Below are positions 1 through 8,597 of a DNA stretch of 56,281 nucleotides, one piece after another. The translations under genes and the position numbers were made by a program. The stretch lies in NCBI GenBank assembly GCA_017551505.1, contig JAFZLL010000034.1, positions 1 through 56,281 on the forward strand, given 5' to 3'. Numbering within the stretch: the first letter of the stretch is position 1; each line of letters opens with the position of its first letter. The DNA comes from Eubacteriaceae bacterium (GTDB taxonomy: Bacteria > Bacillota > Clostridia > Eubacteriales > Anaerofustaceae). Below the pieces are notes generated by a model that saw nothing but the letters and a program-made list of their open reading frames with translations, had not been told where the DNA came from and did no database searches.

Positions 1-1
1 G

Positions 2-547
2 AACGTTTTCACCGGCCAAAGCCCCCTTGGCACCGCCGGGAACGCATACGGCGGGGCTTACGCAGCTCCCGCAGCGCGTCAGGGCAACGCGATGATCTAC
101 TACGACCAGGATTATGCCGCCGCCAACGGGGTAAAATCCGGTGCAGGCTATATCGCCGCGATGATAGCTATACTTGTTATAATGCCGATAGCGGGCCTGG
201 CTGTCGGAGGAGCGCTTGCATCAGCGAAGCAGTCAAGTCCCGTCATGGCGCTGGTGATGCTCGTCTTCACCGTCGGCTCGGTACTGCTCTCCATATATAC
301 CTACCGCAGGAACGCATGCGTGATAGAAGCAAAATATACCGCATACTTCATCTCGGAGGACGGAGTGCTGTGCGCGAGGAATGCGCGCGGCACAGTCACC
401 CGCTACGACGGGCTGTCCATCGAGCAGGAGCTGGCGGACAGGTTCATCGGCAGCTACACGCTCAGAAACGGCCGCAGGGCGAGGGCCGAATTCGCCAAGG
501 CTTTCCCCGGGCTGAGGGAAGCCTTCTCGGACGCAGGGGCGTATTAA
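2..547 (+). CDS. Membrane protein, 5'-truncated, unknown function
   Basis: The reading frame is open from the first bases of the window, so the gene begins upstream and only its C-terminal ~181 residues are present. An internal ATG at 92 exists but has no convincing ribosome-binding site. The visible part starts with a Gly/Ala/Pro-rich stretch, then two hydrophobic segments (about 24 to 45 and 52 to 70 residues after the internal Met), then a soluble basic C-terminal tail of about 80 residues. I recognise no family. A perfect 15-bp hairpin lies 17 nt after the stop. It could be the tail of a zinc-ribbon or low-complexity membrane protein, but the N-terminus needed to tell is missing. Confidence 0.6.
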   Translation, partial: NVFTGQSPLGTAGNAYGGAYAAPAARQGNAMIYYDQDYAAANGVKSGAGYIAAMIAILVIMPIAGLAVGGALASAKQSSPVMALVMLVFTVGSVLLSIYTYRRNACVIEAKYTAYFISEDGVLCARNARGTVTRYDGLSIEQELADRFIGSYTLRNGRRARAEFAKAFPGLREAFSDAGAY

Positions 548-564
548 AGAAAAAGACCGAAATA

Positions 565-598
565 AAAGCTCCGGGCCACGGCTGTGGCCCGGAGCTTT
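565..598. terminator. Bidirectional terminator hairpin
   Basis: A perfect 15-bp stem (565-579 with 584-598) closes a GGCT loop. It is A-rich on the left and T-rich on the right, and lies between two convergent genes, so it can end transcription from both sides. Confidence 0.85.
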
Positions 599-611
599 CT
601 GTTTTATCCCG

Positions 612-1739
612 TCACTCTGTTTTTTCCAGGTCTTTAAGATTATCCACGATTTCGCAGAATTCCTTCCTCTTGCCGATCTGGTCGCACATCTGCTGGCCGA
701 TGAACATGGAGGCGAAATTCCCTTCCACCACCACCCATCCGCTGTCGGTATGGGCTATATCCCAGCCGATATAGCGCACCCTCGGGGTGATCGGCGCCAG
801 CTTCCTTCCCAGTTCCAGAGCCTGTTCCCAATCCGGGATCTGGAACCCCGGGATAGGAGTCCCGGTGTCGGGGTGCACCGCGAAGCTCTCGCCGCTCTCC
901 GCGATCCCTTTCGTGACGACGATCCCCGTTTTTTCATCTATCAGGGCAAGAAGGCCGCCGGCCCCTCCGTTATCGACAAAGGAACCGTTCCTGCCGATCT
1001 TGATGAAGGGATATTTGTAGATCACTTCCCCGTCGTCTCCGAGGAGCGTCAGCAGCCTTATGCCGTTGACGGAGGTCGGGTTCAGGGATGACATGATATC
1101 GCTCTGCCGGATTAGCTCCTCGACTACTACAGGCCCCGTCTCGGCCACCTCCTCCATGAAGTGGTCGAACAGCGCGTCATTGGAAGGATAGTCCGCGCAG
1201 CTGAACTTGTTGACCCCGCGGCCGCAGGCCCCTGTCTGGCCCTTTCTCACGAAAGACGGATTCCTGCCGGCGAATTCCAGAAAGGCGGCTCTGTCCTCCT
1301 CGCCTTTCAGGATGAGCATCTGCCTGCCGTAATACTCGCCGTAGACCTTATATGTCTCGTATTTGTTGTTGAAGAGGTTGAGATAGGCGTAGTCGTTGAG
1401 CTTGTGCAGGTTCGCCACGGTGACCTTGTCGGTGATGAAGGAATCCTTCCCCTTCGGGGAAAGATACGCGAAGCGGAACATGAAATACTCGTCGGGGAGG
1501 ATGCCGTAGGCAAACATCGAGAAGATGATCGCGCGGCGCGCTTTTCTGACTGCCTTTTCATCCCCCAGCCATTCCTCGTTCTCTTTGTAGTTCCTTATCG
1601 CCGCGGCTATCTTATCCTCGTAATAGGCGATCCGCTTCCTTTTGGCTATCATGAACCAGTCGGTGAGCAGTTCCCTGCCCAGCGGCGTTTTTTCCATATT
1701 CCTGTAAAAGCGTTCCTGTTTTTTCGTCAAGAATTCCAT
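612..1739 (-). CDS. ATP-grasp protein (sugar-transfer-associated type)
   Basis: This 375-residue protein resembles the ATP-grasp family found near polysaccharide and glycosyltransfer genes (ATPgrasp_ST type). Visible features are a Lys/Gly-rich nucleotide loop (RKGQTGACGRGV), the acidic VVVEELIRQ segment that follows the adenine-binding strand, NPTSVNGIRLLT with the conserved Asn/Arg, and a C-terminal metal-ligand region VVVEGNFASMF. The charged N-terminal ~60 residues look helical. ATP-grasp enzymes join a carboxylate to an amine or thiol through an acyl-phosphate. The acceptor here cannot be told from sequence, and no polysaccharide genes lie next to it. It is a single-gene unit on this strand, facing the truncated membrane protein across a shared terminator. 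Confidence 0.75.
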   Translation of the reverse strand: MEFLTKKQERFYRNMEKTPLGRELLTDWFMIAKRKRIAYYEDKIAAAIRNYKENEEWLGDEKAVRKARRAIIFSMFAYGILPDEYFMFRFAYLSPKGKDSFITDKVTVANLHKLNDYAYLNLFNNKYETYKVYGEYYGRQMLILKGEEDRAAFLEFAGRNPSFVRKGQTGACGRGVNKFSCADYPSNDALFDHFMEEVAETGPVVVEELIRQSDIMSSLNPTSVNGIRLLTLLGDDGEVIYKYPFIKIGRNGSFVDNGGAGGLLALIDEKTGIVVTKGIAESGESFAVHPDTGTPIPGFQIPDWEQALELGRKLAPITPRVRYIGWDIAHTDSGWVVVEGNFASMFIGQQMCDQIGKRKEFCEIVDNLKDLEKTE

Positions 1740-1848
1740 AGATTTGCTCCGTTTGCCTGTTTACCTGATTATAAACGCAAAATGCGGCCGTAAAAAGCAT
1801 TTCCGTCCATATTTAGGCCGGGTTGCATCCCGTACGGTGCAATCAAAA

Positions 1849-1879
1849 GGACCGGCCCTATTCTTTTCAGGGCCGGTCC
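1849..1879 (-). terminator. Rho-independent terminator of the HAD gene
   Basis: An 11-bp GC-rich stem (1849-1859 with 1869-1879) with a 9-nt loop. On the minus strand it is followed by TTTTGATT. It lies 12 nt after the stop of the HAD phosphatase gene. Confidence 0.85.
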
Positions 1880-1890
1880 GTTATTTCGCG

Positions 1891-2529
1891 TTATCCCAGA
1901 ATCTTTTCCGCCTTCTGCGGAAGCTCGGAGAATGAGTCTATCTTTTCGTCGCATTCGGCGACGTCGCCGAAGCCGTAGGCGGCATGGATGAACGGGAGGC
2001 CTGCCTTCCTGGTGCACAGGCGGTCCTTCTCGGTATCCCCGACGTAAACGGCTCTGCCGATCCCGTACTTTTCGATCAGGTAAAGTATGTTCTCGTCCTT
2101 GTCCAGATGCGTGTCCCCGAAGCTCAGAAAACCTTCGAAGAGCGGCCGGGCGTCATAATAATCGAGAAAAGCCTGTATGTAGCCGTCCTCGCAGTTGCTG
2201 ACGATATAAAGGCTGTATCTTACGCTGAGTTCCCTTAAGGTCTCCGGTACCCAGGGATACAGCTTCGCCCCTTTCCTCTCGATAAAGGTCACTTCCCTGC
2301 GGCAGCATTCGCCCAGTATGTCCAGCCCTTCCTCCGGGGACTTGTCCGGCAGCAGGGCGGCGGAGAATTCCGGCAGCGTCTTGCCCATGAGCGAGCGCAT
2401 CATCTCCTCTGTAAGGGGCTCCCTTCCCGGTGCCCTTTCGGAAAAGACCTCGTTCCAGGCTTCCGTGATGACGGAGACCGAATCCCAGAGGGTGCCGTCA
2501 AGGTCGAATATTACCGCTTTTTTCATCAT
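1891..2529 (-). CDS. HAD-superfamily phosphatase (Gph-like)
   Basis: A 212-residue haloacid dehalogenase-fold hydrolase of the phosphoglycolate phosphatase type. Motif I is DLDGT at residues 9-13 (nucleophile D9, acid D11), motif II Ser is S111 in IVSN, and motif IV is GDTEKD at 164-169. The helical cap between motifs I and II marks subfamily IA. The substrate is probably a small phosphorylated metabolite but cannot be assigned. The start overlaps the stop of the TSCPD gene (ATGA), so the two are translationally coupled. Two adjacent ATG codons begin the frame (2529 and 2526). A strong terminator follows, making this the last gene of its unit. Confidence 0.88.
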   Translation of the reverse strand: MMKKAVIFDLDGTLWDSVSVITEAWNEVFSERAPGREPLTEEMMRSLMGKTLPEFSAALLPDKSPEEGLDILGECCRREVTFIERKGAKLYPWVPETLRELSVRYSLYIVSNCEDGYIQAFLDYYDARPLFEGFLSFGDTHLDKDENILYLIEKYGIGRAVYVGDTEKDRLCTRKAGLPFIHAAYGFGDVAECDEKIDSFSELPQKAEKILG

Positions 2530-2813
2530 TGGGCTGCCGACTGCGCCTTTTTCTGGGCGAGCTGCTTCTCCGCAGAGAGCACGGCGCGGGAGAACTGGTC
2601 CATGCAGCTCGTATTCTTATACCCGCAGGTGTTGCCCAGAAGCTTTCCGGCGATCTCCTGCGGCGTCCAGCCGTCCAGTACGGTGCACAGGGCTTTCAGG
2701 TTGCCGTCACAGCCTCCCTCGAAGCTGATATCGCGGACCTTCCCGTCGTTCTCGTCCAGGTCGAAATGGATGGCTCGGGAGCATACCCCGTTAGTCGTAT
2801 ATCTGAATCTCAT
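2526..2813 (-). CDS. TSCPD domain protein (TIGR03905-type)
   Basis: A 95-residue protein carrying the pattern of the small clostridial TSCPD family: a GGCDGNL turn in the first half and a CGYKNTSCMDQ motif in the second. The family is related to a C-terminal domain of some ribonucleotide reductases; the conserved cysteines suggest metal binding, but the function of the stand-alone form is not established. I placed the start at the ATG at 2813 because a GGAG ribosome-binding site sits 8 nt upstream; an in-frame GTG nine bases earlier is less well placed. It is coupled to the HAD phosphatase gene by a 4-nt overlap. Confidence 0.85.
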   Translation of the reverse strand: MRFRYTTNGVCSRAIHFDLDENDGKVRDISFEGGCDGNLKALCTVLDGWTPQEIAGKLLGNTCGYKNTSCMDQFSRAVLSAEKQLAQKKAQSAAQ

Positions 2814-2855
2814 CTGTATCACTCCTTATGTATTATTATTTTCCGGATGTCCGGC

Positions 2856-3710
2856 TCAGATCGATATGACCTCCGTCTTTTTCCTTACCGCGTGATAAGC
2901 CGCGAAAAACAGCGAGGCCGTTATCAGGCAGGAAGTCACGCTGTTGAAGATCATGAGCGGCGTGCCCGCGAAATGGAAAAGGATCCTTGAAGCGGCCCCC
3001 GCAAGCTCGACGAACGCCATGAATACCAGGCTGATGCGGCTTGCCTTCGCCCCGAAAAGCTTCCTGACCGCGGAGGAAAAGCCCGTTTCCCTTCCGAAGA
3101 TCCGGTACCACGCATATGCAGAAGCTCCTGCCGTCAGGACGAAGCGTACTGCTTCCCCTATGTAGAAGAGCCTGGCAGACATCATGCCCGCTATGGTCTC
3201 CGCGGCGTTCATTATCACTGCGGACAGGGCCATGGTGACCACATTCTTCAACGTGAAGAGCTCCTTTAGGCTCTTTTCCGGATACAATAGCTTGAAGAAC
3301 ACTGCGCACAATACCGCGATGAACGCGAACCTTATCACTGCTCCGAGCATGAATACGGCCAGCGGCGCAGCTATCCTGCCCAATGTCTTCACCACCCTGT
3401 TCAGGATGACCTTAATGACCAGAAGCACTGAGAAGGACACGGCGGAAACACTTCCCGCCTTGACCCTCGCAAGCTTTTCCTTCCTCAGGCGTTCGGTCCT
3501 GTGCCGCTCGTCCTCGATGATCATCGTCTCCCTGTGTGAGGGATACACTTCTTCGCTTTTTACCGCTCGGTTTTCCCGGGGAAGGGCCTCCATGTCCGCA
3601 GGGTCAAATGCGCCTGCCTTTTCGGCGGAGATCAGCATGCCGGCGGAAAGCAGGGAAGCAGCGATCGCCGCCTGGGCGGACTTTTTCGGCTTCTTTTTAG
3701 GCTTCTTCAT
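2856..3710 (-). CDS. Multi-pass membrane protein, unknown
   Basis: A 284-residue protein with a very Lys-rich N-terminus (MKKPKKKPKK), then a hydrophobic segment resembling a signal anchor, a charged linker with many Arg and Glu residues (about 45 to 85), and five or six predicted membrane segments to the C-terminus. I recognise no family. The start overlaps the 3' end of the cyclophilin gene by 14 nt and has an AGGA site inside that gene, so the two are probably cotranscribed and coupled. Function unknown; the poly-Lys N-terminus could contact anionic lipid or nucleic acid, which is only a guess. Confidence 0.7.
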   Translation of the reverse strand: MKKPKKKPKKSAQAAIAASLLSAGMLISAEKAGAFDPADMEALPRENRAVKSEEVYPSHRETMIIEDERHRTERLRKEKLARVKAGSVSAVSFSVLLVIKVILNRVVKTLGRIAAPLAVFMLGAVIRFAFIAVLCAVFFKLLYPEKSLKELFTLKNVVTMALSAVIMNAAETIAGMMSARLFYIGEAVRFVLTAGASAYAWYRIFGRETGFSSAVRKLFGAKASRISLVFMAFVELAGAASRILFHFAGTPLMIFNSVTSCLITASLFFAAYHAVRKKTEVISI

Positions 3711-4182
3711 CTTCCTGTATGTATACTCTTTTCATTATCTGGGGTTCTTTCGGCCTGTCATAGGAATCGGTGTCGGCGGAAGCTATCCTGTCCACCGCGT
3801 CCATCCCTTCTATCACATGGCCGAAAGCAGCGTATTGGCCGTCCAGATGCGGCGCGTCCCTGTGCATTATGAAGAACTGGCTGGAGGCCGAATCGAAGTT
3901 TGCCGCACGGGCCATGGAGATCACGCCCCTTTTATGCTCTATCGGGTTATCCCAGCCGTTGGCGTCAAATTCGCCTTTGATATTCTTCCCGCTTCCACCG
4001 GTGCCGTTCCCTTTCGGATCTCCTCCCTGGATCATGAAGCCATAGATCACTCTGTGGAAGACGAGACCGTCGTAGAATCCCCGGCGTGCGAGTTCGGCGA
4101 AGTTGGCGCATGTAACGGGGGCAGCCTGCTCATCGAGCCTGACCCTGATGTCTCCGTACTCTGTTTCGATAACTGCTATCAT
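3697..4182 (-). CDS. Peptidyl-prolyl cis-trans isomerase (cyclophilin)
   Basis: A 161-residue cytoplasmic cyclophilin with no signal peptide. The core active-site signature is intact: FHRV at 42-45 (catalytic Arg), QGGDP at 52-56, SQFFI at 101-105, LDG at 113-115 and AFG at 119-121. It catalyses Xaa-Pro bond isomerisation and assists protein folding. Length is normal for a single-domain bacterial enzyme. GGGG lies about 6 nt before the ATG, and an extended -10 (TGCTACAAT on the minus strand, hexamer at 4224-4229) supplies a promoter just upstream. The membrane-protein gene downstream overlaps it. Confidence 0.95.
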   Translation of the reverse strand: MIAVIETEYGDIRVRLDEQAAPVTCANFAELARRGFYDGLVFHRVIYGFMIQGGDPKGNGTGGSGKNIKGEFDANGWDNPIEHKRGVISMARAANFDSASSQFFIMHRDAPHLDGQYAAFGHVIEGMDAVDRIASADTDSYDRPKEPQIMKRVYIQEDEEA

Positions 4183-4284
4183 AATTACCCCTTTCTGCCT
4201 TTTCGGGTGTTTCTTCTATCCGCATTGTAGCATAACGGCGGTTGAATCGTCATACCGGCAATGATAAAATCATTCAGGTGCCAT

Positions 4285-4290
4285 TATAAT
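4285..4290 (+). promoter_or_regulatory. -10 element (TATAAT) for the DUF6951-like gene
   Basis: A consensus TATAAT lies 24 nt before the chosen ATG; the likely transcript start is near 4297. No good -35 hexamer is visible. An AAAGGA ribosome-binding site lies between the start of transcription and the ATG. Confidence 0.55.
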
Positions 4291-4314
4291 GGATACGGAA
4301 AGGAACCAATCTGT

Positions 4315-4635
4315 ATGAAAATAAAAGTCGACGTCATGGCCGGCGCCTGCCGGCTGAACACCGTTCTCAGCGTCTACACCGACGAGGACGGCACTGCCCA
4401 TATCTCCGTTGACTCCCAATGCGCCCACGTGCGCAGGATGGCGGACGAGATCACCGAGGCCGATCCCTTCGAGGAAGTGCTCAGCCGGGACGGGGAGCTT
4501 TTCGATAAAGCCCGCTCCTTCTGCGTCCATCCCGCATGCCCGGTGCCTACGGCCCTTTTGAAAGCCATAGAAGCAGCAGCGGGGCTGGCCCTGCCCGTGA
4601 GCCCGGTCATCTCGATCGCGAAAGAAGAGGAGTGA
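4315..4635 (+). CDS. Small conserved protein, DUF6951-like
   Basis: A 106-residue soluble protein. The start at 4315 is chosen over the in-frame ATG at 4261 because a consensus TATAAT (4285-4290) and an AAAGGA site (about 4299-4304) lie between them. The sequence has a beta-rich first half (KIKVDVMAGACRLNTVLSV), a conserved Cys in DSQCAHVR, a helical middle, and a CVHPACPVP motif with two further cysteines. Three or four conserved Cys/His residues suggest metal binding. It resembles the short DUF6951 family from memory, which I could not check. Stand-alone transcription unit with its own terminator. Confidence 0.6.
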   Translation: MKIKVDVMAGACRLNTVLSVYTDEDGTAHISVDSQCAHVRRMADEITEADPFEEVLSRDGELFDKARSFCVHPACPVPTALLKAIEAAAGLALPVSPVISIAKEEE

Positions 4636-4654
4636 CCGTTTCCTAAAAAGAACC

Positions 4655-4682
4655 GCCGCGGAAGATCGGAGTCATCCGCGGC
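4655..4682. terminator. Terminator hairpin
   Basis: An 8-bp GC-rich stem (GCCGCGGA 4655-4662 with 4675-4682) with a 12-nt loop, followed by TGTTTAAT on the plus strand and preceded by AAAAAG. It lies between two convergent genes and could serve both. Confidence 0.7.
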
Positions 4683-4715
4683 CTGTTTAATCATTCTTCA
4701 TGACAGAACGAGCTG

Positions 4716-4937
4716 TTATTCTACCGCTTCTGCGGCCTCATCCTCGCCGGCGATCACCATTACGGGCGTATCCTTGCCCATCTCCCTGAGATCGCGGTTG
4801 AGCTTCTTCTCTGTGGCGGCAGCTGCCAGCATCATTACCGCCAGCGGGAATACCGTAAGGGCGGCGGCCAATGTGGCTGAGCCGATCCCGTAAAGGATCT
4901 TTCTGTAAGTGGATATCGTTTTGACCGTCTTTAACAT
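4716..4937 (-). CDS. Small single-span membrane protein, unknown
   Basis: A 73-residue protein with a basic N-terminus (KTVKTISTYRK), one hydrophobic stretch of about 25 residues rich in Ala, Leu and Val (residues 16 to 42), and a charged C-terminus ending in Glu and Ala residues. The start has a strong GGGGG site 9 nt upstream, which supports real translation. No family recognised. The layout (positive N-terminus, one span, acidic tail) suggests the tail faces outside. It lies alone between the DUF6951-like gene and whiA. Confidence 0.6.
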   Translation of the reverse strand: MLKTVKTISTYRKILYGIGSATLAAALTVFPLAVMMLAAAATEKKLNRDLREMGKDTPVMVIAGEDEAAEAVE

Positions 4938-5113
4938 CTGAGTGTCCCCCTTTTCATTACCATTATCACCGGAATGTGTTAGAATCCGCGGCGGGTTTGA
5001 TTAAGGGTTCATTAAAACGCAGGAAATTCCCTCCCTTCCGCAAGGCATGGCGATGCGTTTTCCCGTGTATGCCGCGCGGATAATGCTCATTTTCCCATCC
5101 GCTTCATTCCCGG

Positions 5114-5142
5114 TTCCCTGTGCCGGCATATGGTGCTATAAT
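5114..5142 (+). promoter_or_regulatory. whiA promoter; predicts a leaderless transcript
   Basis: A perfect TATAAT (5137-5142) lies 17 nt after a weak -35 (TTCCCT, 5114-5119). Transcription would start about 7 nt later, at or next to the A of the whiA ATG at 5149. No ribosome-binding site is visible. Confidence 0.6.
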
Positions 5143-5148
5143 CTTCTC

Positions 5149-6081
5149 ATGAGCCTGAACAGCGATATAAAAGACAGGATAATAAACTCTTTCCCGGCGG
5201 ATTACGACAGTGCCTCCGCGGCACTTTACGCGCTTATCCTTACCTCCTTCGGGATCGTATTCCGGGGAGGCGGTAAGGCCGCGCTGTATTTCGAGTCCCC
5301 GCACGCCCCTTCCGTCTCCTTCGCCTTCAAGCTGGTCAAGGAAGTCATCTCTTTCAGCGGCGAGATATCCCACAGGCGGGTGAATGCTTTCGGCGGGCGC
5401 ACCGTATACCGGCTCGACATTCCCGACAGCAGCGTCACCACGATGCTGCTGCACAATTACGGCATCATCTCCCCTCAGGGAGTACTGAACCTCGGAGGGC
5501 CTATCGATACGGGGCTCATTCCCGACGAAGAGGCTCAGAGGGCTTTCATCTCGGCAGCGTTCACAGGCTGCGGGCTCATCATGGAACCGTCCCGCGGCTA
5601 CGAAGCCCAGTTCACGCTTTCCTACCCCGGGACTGCGGAGAGCTTCAGGGAGTTCATCGCCGATTTCGGGATAATCGCCAAAACAAGACAGCTCAAAAAT
5701 GATATAATCGTTTACATAAAGAGGGCTGAGAGCGTGGAGAACCTGCTGGCCGCCATCGGGGAGACCCCGACCCTTTTCAGGATGTACGACAAGGAAGGCT
5801 TCAGGGGAGCCAGGGCCCGCGCTGTAAGGGAAGGCAACATGTACGATGCCAACGTCGACAGGATAGCTGCGGCGTCCGTAAGGCAGAGGGAAGCCATAGA
5901 CGCGCTGTCGAGGGCCGGAGTGCTCTCATCGCTGTCCCCCGCCCTCATCGAGGCCAGCCGCCTCAGGGACATGTATCCGGAGGAATCGACCGGCCAGCTC
6001 GCCCAAAGGGCCGGCGTCAGCCGTTCAGCCTTCGCCCAGAGGCTCAACCGCCTCATCGAATTAGCAAAGGATATAAAATGA
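5149..6081 (+). CDS. whiA: DNA-binding protein WhiA
   Basis: A 310-residue WhiA homologue, the conserved Gram-positive regulator linked to cell division and chromosome segregation. The N-terminal two-thirds is a degenerate LAGLIDADG-like fold (RRAFISAAFTGCGLIMEPSRGYEAQFTL around residues 135-165 matches the family pattern), and the C-terminal ~80 residues form a helix-turn-helix ending in QLAQRAGVSRSAFAQRLNRL. The start at 5149 is chosen because the protein aligns with the family from MSLNSDIK, although a longer frame opens at 5047. Usually whiA follows rapZ and a YvcK gene; here it stands first in an operon with ftsK, whose ATG overlaps its stop (ATGA). The promoter is 7 nt before the ATG with no SD site. 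Confidence 0.9.
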   Translation: MSLNSDIKDRIINSFPADYDSASAALYALILTSFGIVFRGGGKAALYFESPHAPSVSFAFKLVKEVISFSGEISHRRVNAFGGRTVYRLDIPDSSVTTMLLHNYGIISPQGVLNLGGPIDTGLIPDEEAQRAFISAAFTGCGLIMEPSRGYEAQFTLSYPGTAESFREFIADFGIIAKTRQLKNDIIVYIKRAESVENLLAAIGETPTLFRMYDKEGFRGARARAVREGNMYDANVDRIAAASVRQREAIDALSRAGVLSSLSPALIEASRLRDMYPEESTGQLAQRAGVSRSAFAQRLNRLIELAKDIK

Positions 6082-8597
6082 CGACAAGGAACACAAGAAC
6101 AGGGAAAAGGACTTCATCATCAAATACAAGAAAAAGCACTGCCTCCCCAAGGAAGACAGCTGCCGAAAAGAGGAAGGAGGCCGCGCTGAAGAACGAGATC
6201 GCAGGCATCATCCTGATCCTGATGGGCGTGCTCATCCTGCTCTTTATTTTCGGCAGCAGCACCGGCACCGTCGGCGCATTCGTCTGCGAGCTGATCCTCC
6301 GGCTCTTCGGCACCTTCGGCAGGGCTGCCTTCGGAACGACGCTCATTCTGCACGGTATCGCGCTCATCACCGGAAGGCGTGCCGCCGCGGGATATATCTA
6401 CGTGCTCTTTATGGCTTCTACCTGCGCTGTCGGTCTGACCGAGCGCACCTACCTGCCTTACGCGCTGAACGATCCCCTGCTGTACGCATCGCTCTGGCTC
6501 GATAAAACGACTGCCGGGGCAGTGGGCTGCTTTATCGATAAGCTCCTGATCACGGCCTTTCAGCAGACCGCCTCATGGGTAATCATCGTATTCACATGCA
6601 TCATCGCCTTTATCGCTATCCTCAAAGTCAGCTTCGTGGACATCCTCAGGACAGGCGCCGATAAGGCGGGAAAGGCCGCCGGCGAGGTCATCGATTCAGC
6701 CAAACGCCGCATAGCGCGCCGCCGCGTGGAAGACCCGCCCAAGGACACTGAACCGTATCCAGAGGGAAAAACTATCATGCAGACCAAGAACGGCGACAGG
6801 ATAGTGTTTATCGAAGCCGGAAAAAAATCCCGCAGAACGAAAAAAGGGAACGCTCCCCAGGTCGGCGACGGATTCTTCGATAATTCCGGGATCATCATCA
6901 AGGACGCGAACCGTGAATCCTCCTCAGGCAGTTTCATCGACCTGAGGGGCAAACAGGTGGCATACGACGAGCCCGGTACAGAAGCCGTCCTTCCCGCTAA
7001 GGATCCCGCGGATAGACAGGGAGAGAAGAAACAGGTCTCCGAGAACTTCCGCAGGGAAAAGCTGACGGCGCAAGAGGAAGATCAGGCGCTCAGGGAAGTG
7101 AGCGCACAAGTGAAGGAAGAAGCCCTGGACGACGCCGGAGACAGGCTTTACAAATATCCTCCTCTGAGCCTGCTCAACAAGCCGGGCGGGAAGAAGAGCG
7201 CAGGCAGGGAAAGATCCGAAAAGAACAACGAGGCAGCCTCCCTCGTCAGGGTGCTATCCGATTACGGGATCAAAGCGGATGTCGCCGATATAACCATTGC
7301 ACCCACAGTTACCAGATACGAGCTCCAGCTGGAGCCCGGAGTCAAAATGAGCAAGGTCTCCTCGCTTGCTGACGACATCGCCTACGCGATGGCTGCGAGG
7401 CAGGTGCGAGTGGAGGCTCCGATACCGGGCAAGAAGGCTGTCGGGATTGAGATACCCAACAGGGAGCCCGCAACCGTATGGCTCTCCGAGGTAATCAACG
7501 AGAAGTCTTTTACCGAGAACCGCTCTCCTCTGGCCGCCGTGCTCGGAAAGACGATAAACGGCCAGACACTGGTGATGGATATAGCAAAGATGCCTCACGT
7601 CCTGATCGCAGGTGCCACCGGCAGCGGAAAGTCCGTGTGCATAAACTCCATCATCATGTCAATACTTTACCACGCTTCTCCCGAGACAGTGAAGATGATA
7701 CTGATCGACCCCAAGATGGTGGAATTATCGGTATACAACGACATACCCCACCTGCTCATCCCCGTCGTCACCAGCGCAAAGCAGGCCAGCGGGGCCCTCG
7801 GATGGGCTGTCAGAGAGATGGAGGACCGCTATCAGAAATTCCACGACAGCAAGGTCAAGGACATTGCGGGATACAACGATAAGATGGTGAAAGAGGGCGG
7901 GGAAAAGCTCCCGTTCATCGTGCTCATAATCGATGAATTCGCGGATCTGATGATGGTCGCCGCCCAGCAGGTCGAGAATTCCATCTGCCGCCTGGCTCAG
8001 CTGGCACGAGCCTGCGGCATCCACCTTGTGCTCGCTACCCAGCGCCCGTCCGTAAACGTCATCACGGGCACGATCAAGGCCAATATCCCGTCCCGCATCA
8101 GCTTTGCCGTAGCCAGCCAGGTCGACTCACGCACGATCCTGGACTCGGGCGGTGCGGAAAAGCTTCTCGGAAGGGGCGACATGCTCTATAAGCCCATCGA
8201 CGAATCCTCGCCCATAAGAGCCCAAGGCGCCTATATAACCAACGAAGAAGTCGAAAAGATAGTCGAGTATATCAAGGAGCAGAACAAGAGCAACTACGAC
8301 GAAGCCGTCGCCGAGAAGATCGAATCGGAGACTGCGGCGATAGGCGAAAAAGGCGGGAGGAGCGTCATCACCAATGAGGAACTGGATGACGACGATTACC
8401 TCGTGCGTAAAGCGCTCGAGATCGGCTTCGCCAATAAAAACAAGCTCTCCACGTCCATGATCCAGCGCAGGCTGCGCCTCGGGTATGCCAGAGCAGGCCG
8501 GATAATGGACCTTCTTGAGGAAAAGGGCTATGTATCCGCCGCGGACGGCAGCAAGCCCAGAGACGTCCTCATCACTCCCGAGGCATTGATACCATGA
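6078..8597 (+). CDS. ftsK: DNA translocase FtsK/SpoIIIE
   Basis: An 839-residue septal DNA pump. The first ~35 residues are Lys/Arg/Ser/Thr-rich, then four membrane spans lie in residues 38 to 185. A charged linker leads to the alpha domain (from about 360), the beta RecA-like motor with Walker A GATGSGKS (near 514) and Walker B VLIIDEFADL (near 615), and a C-terminal gamma winged helix (about 770-839) that reads the orienting sequences. It moves chromosome DNA through the closing septum and activates dimer resolution or spore chromosome transfer. It starts in the whiA stop codon and ends in the rimO start (4-nt overlaps at both ends). Confidence 0.97.
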   Translation: MTTRNTRTGKRTSSSNTRKSTASPRKTAAEKRKEAALKNEIAGIILILMGVLILLFIFGSSTGTVGAFVCELILRLFGTFGRAAFGTTLILHGIALITGRRAAAGYIYVLFMASTCAVGLTERTYLPYALNDPLLYASLWLDKTTAGAVGCFIDKLLITAFQQTASWVIIVFTCIIAFIAILKVSFVDILRTGADKAGKAAGEVIDSAKRRIARRRVEDPPKDTEPYPEGKTIMQTKNGDRIVFIEAGKKSRRTKKGNAPQVGDGFFDNSGIIIKDANRESSSGSFIDLRGKQVAYDEPGTEAVLPAKDPADRQGEKKQVSENFRREKLTAQEEDQALREVSAQVKEEALDDAGDRLYKYPPLSLLNKPGGKKSAGRERSEKNNEAASLVRVLSDYGIKADVADITIAPTVTRYELQLEPGVKMSKVSSLADDIAYAMAARQVRVEAPIPGKKAVGIEIPNREPATVWLSEVINEKSFTENRSPLAAVLGKTINGQTLVMDIAKMPHVLIAGATGSGKSVCINSIIMSILYHASPETVKMILIDPKMVELSVYNDIPHLLIPVVTSAKQASGALGWAVREMEDRYQKFHDSKVKDIAGYNDKMVKEGGEKLPFIVLIIDEFADLMMVAAQQVENSICRLAQLARACGIHLVLATQRPSVNVITGTIKANIPSRISFAVASQVDSRTILDSGGAEKLLGRGDMLYKPIDESSPIRAQGAYITNEEVEKIVEYIKEQNKSNYDEAVAEKIESETAAIGEKGGRSVITNEELDDDDYLVRKALEIGFANKNKLSTSMIQRRLRLGYARAGRIMDLLEEKGYVSAADGSKPRDVLITPEALIP

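Noticed and set aside
5047-5148. 34-residue N-terminal extension of WhiA from the ATG at 5047
   Set aside because: It includes the promoter -10 element and has no ribosome-binding site, and WhiA proteins start near MSLNSDIK.
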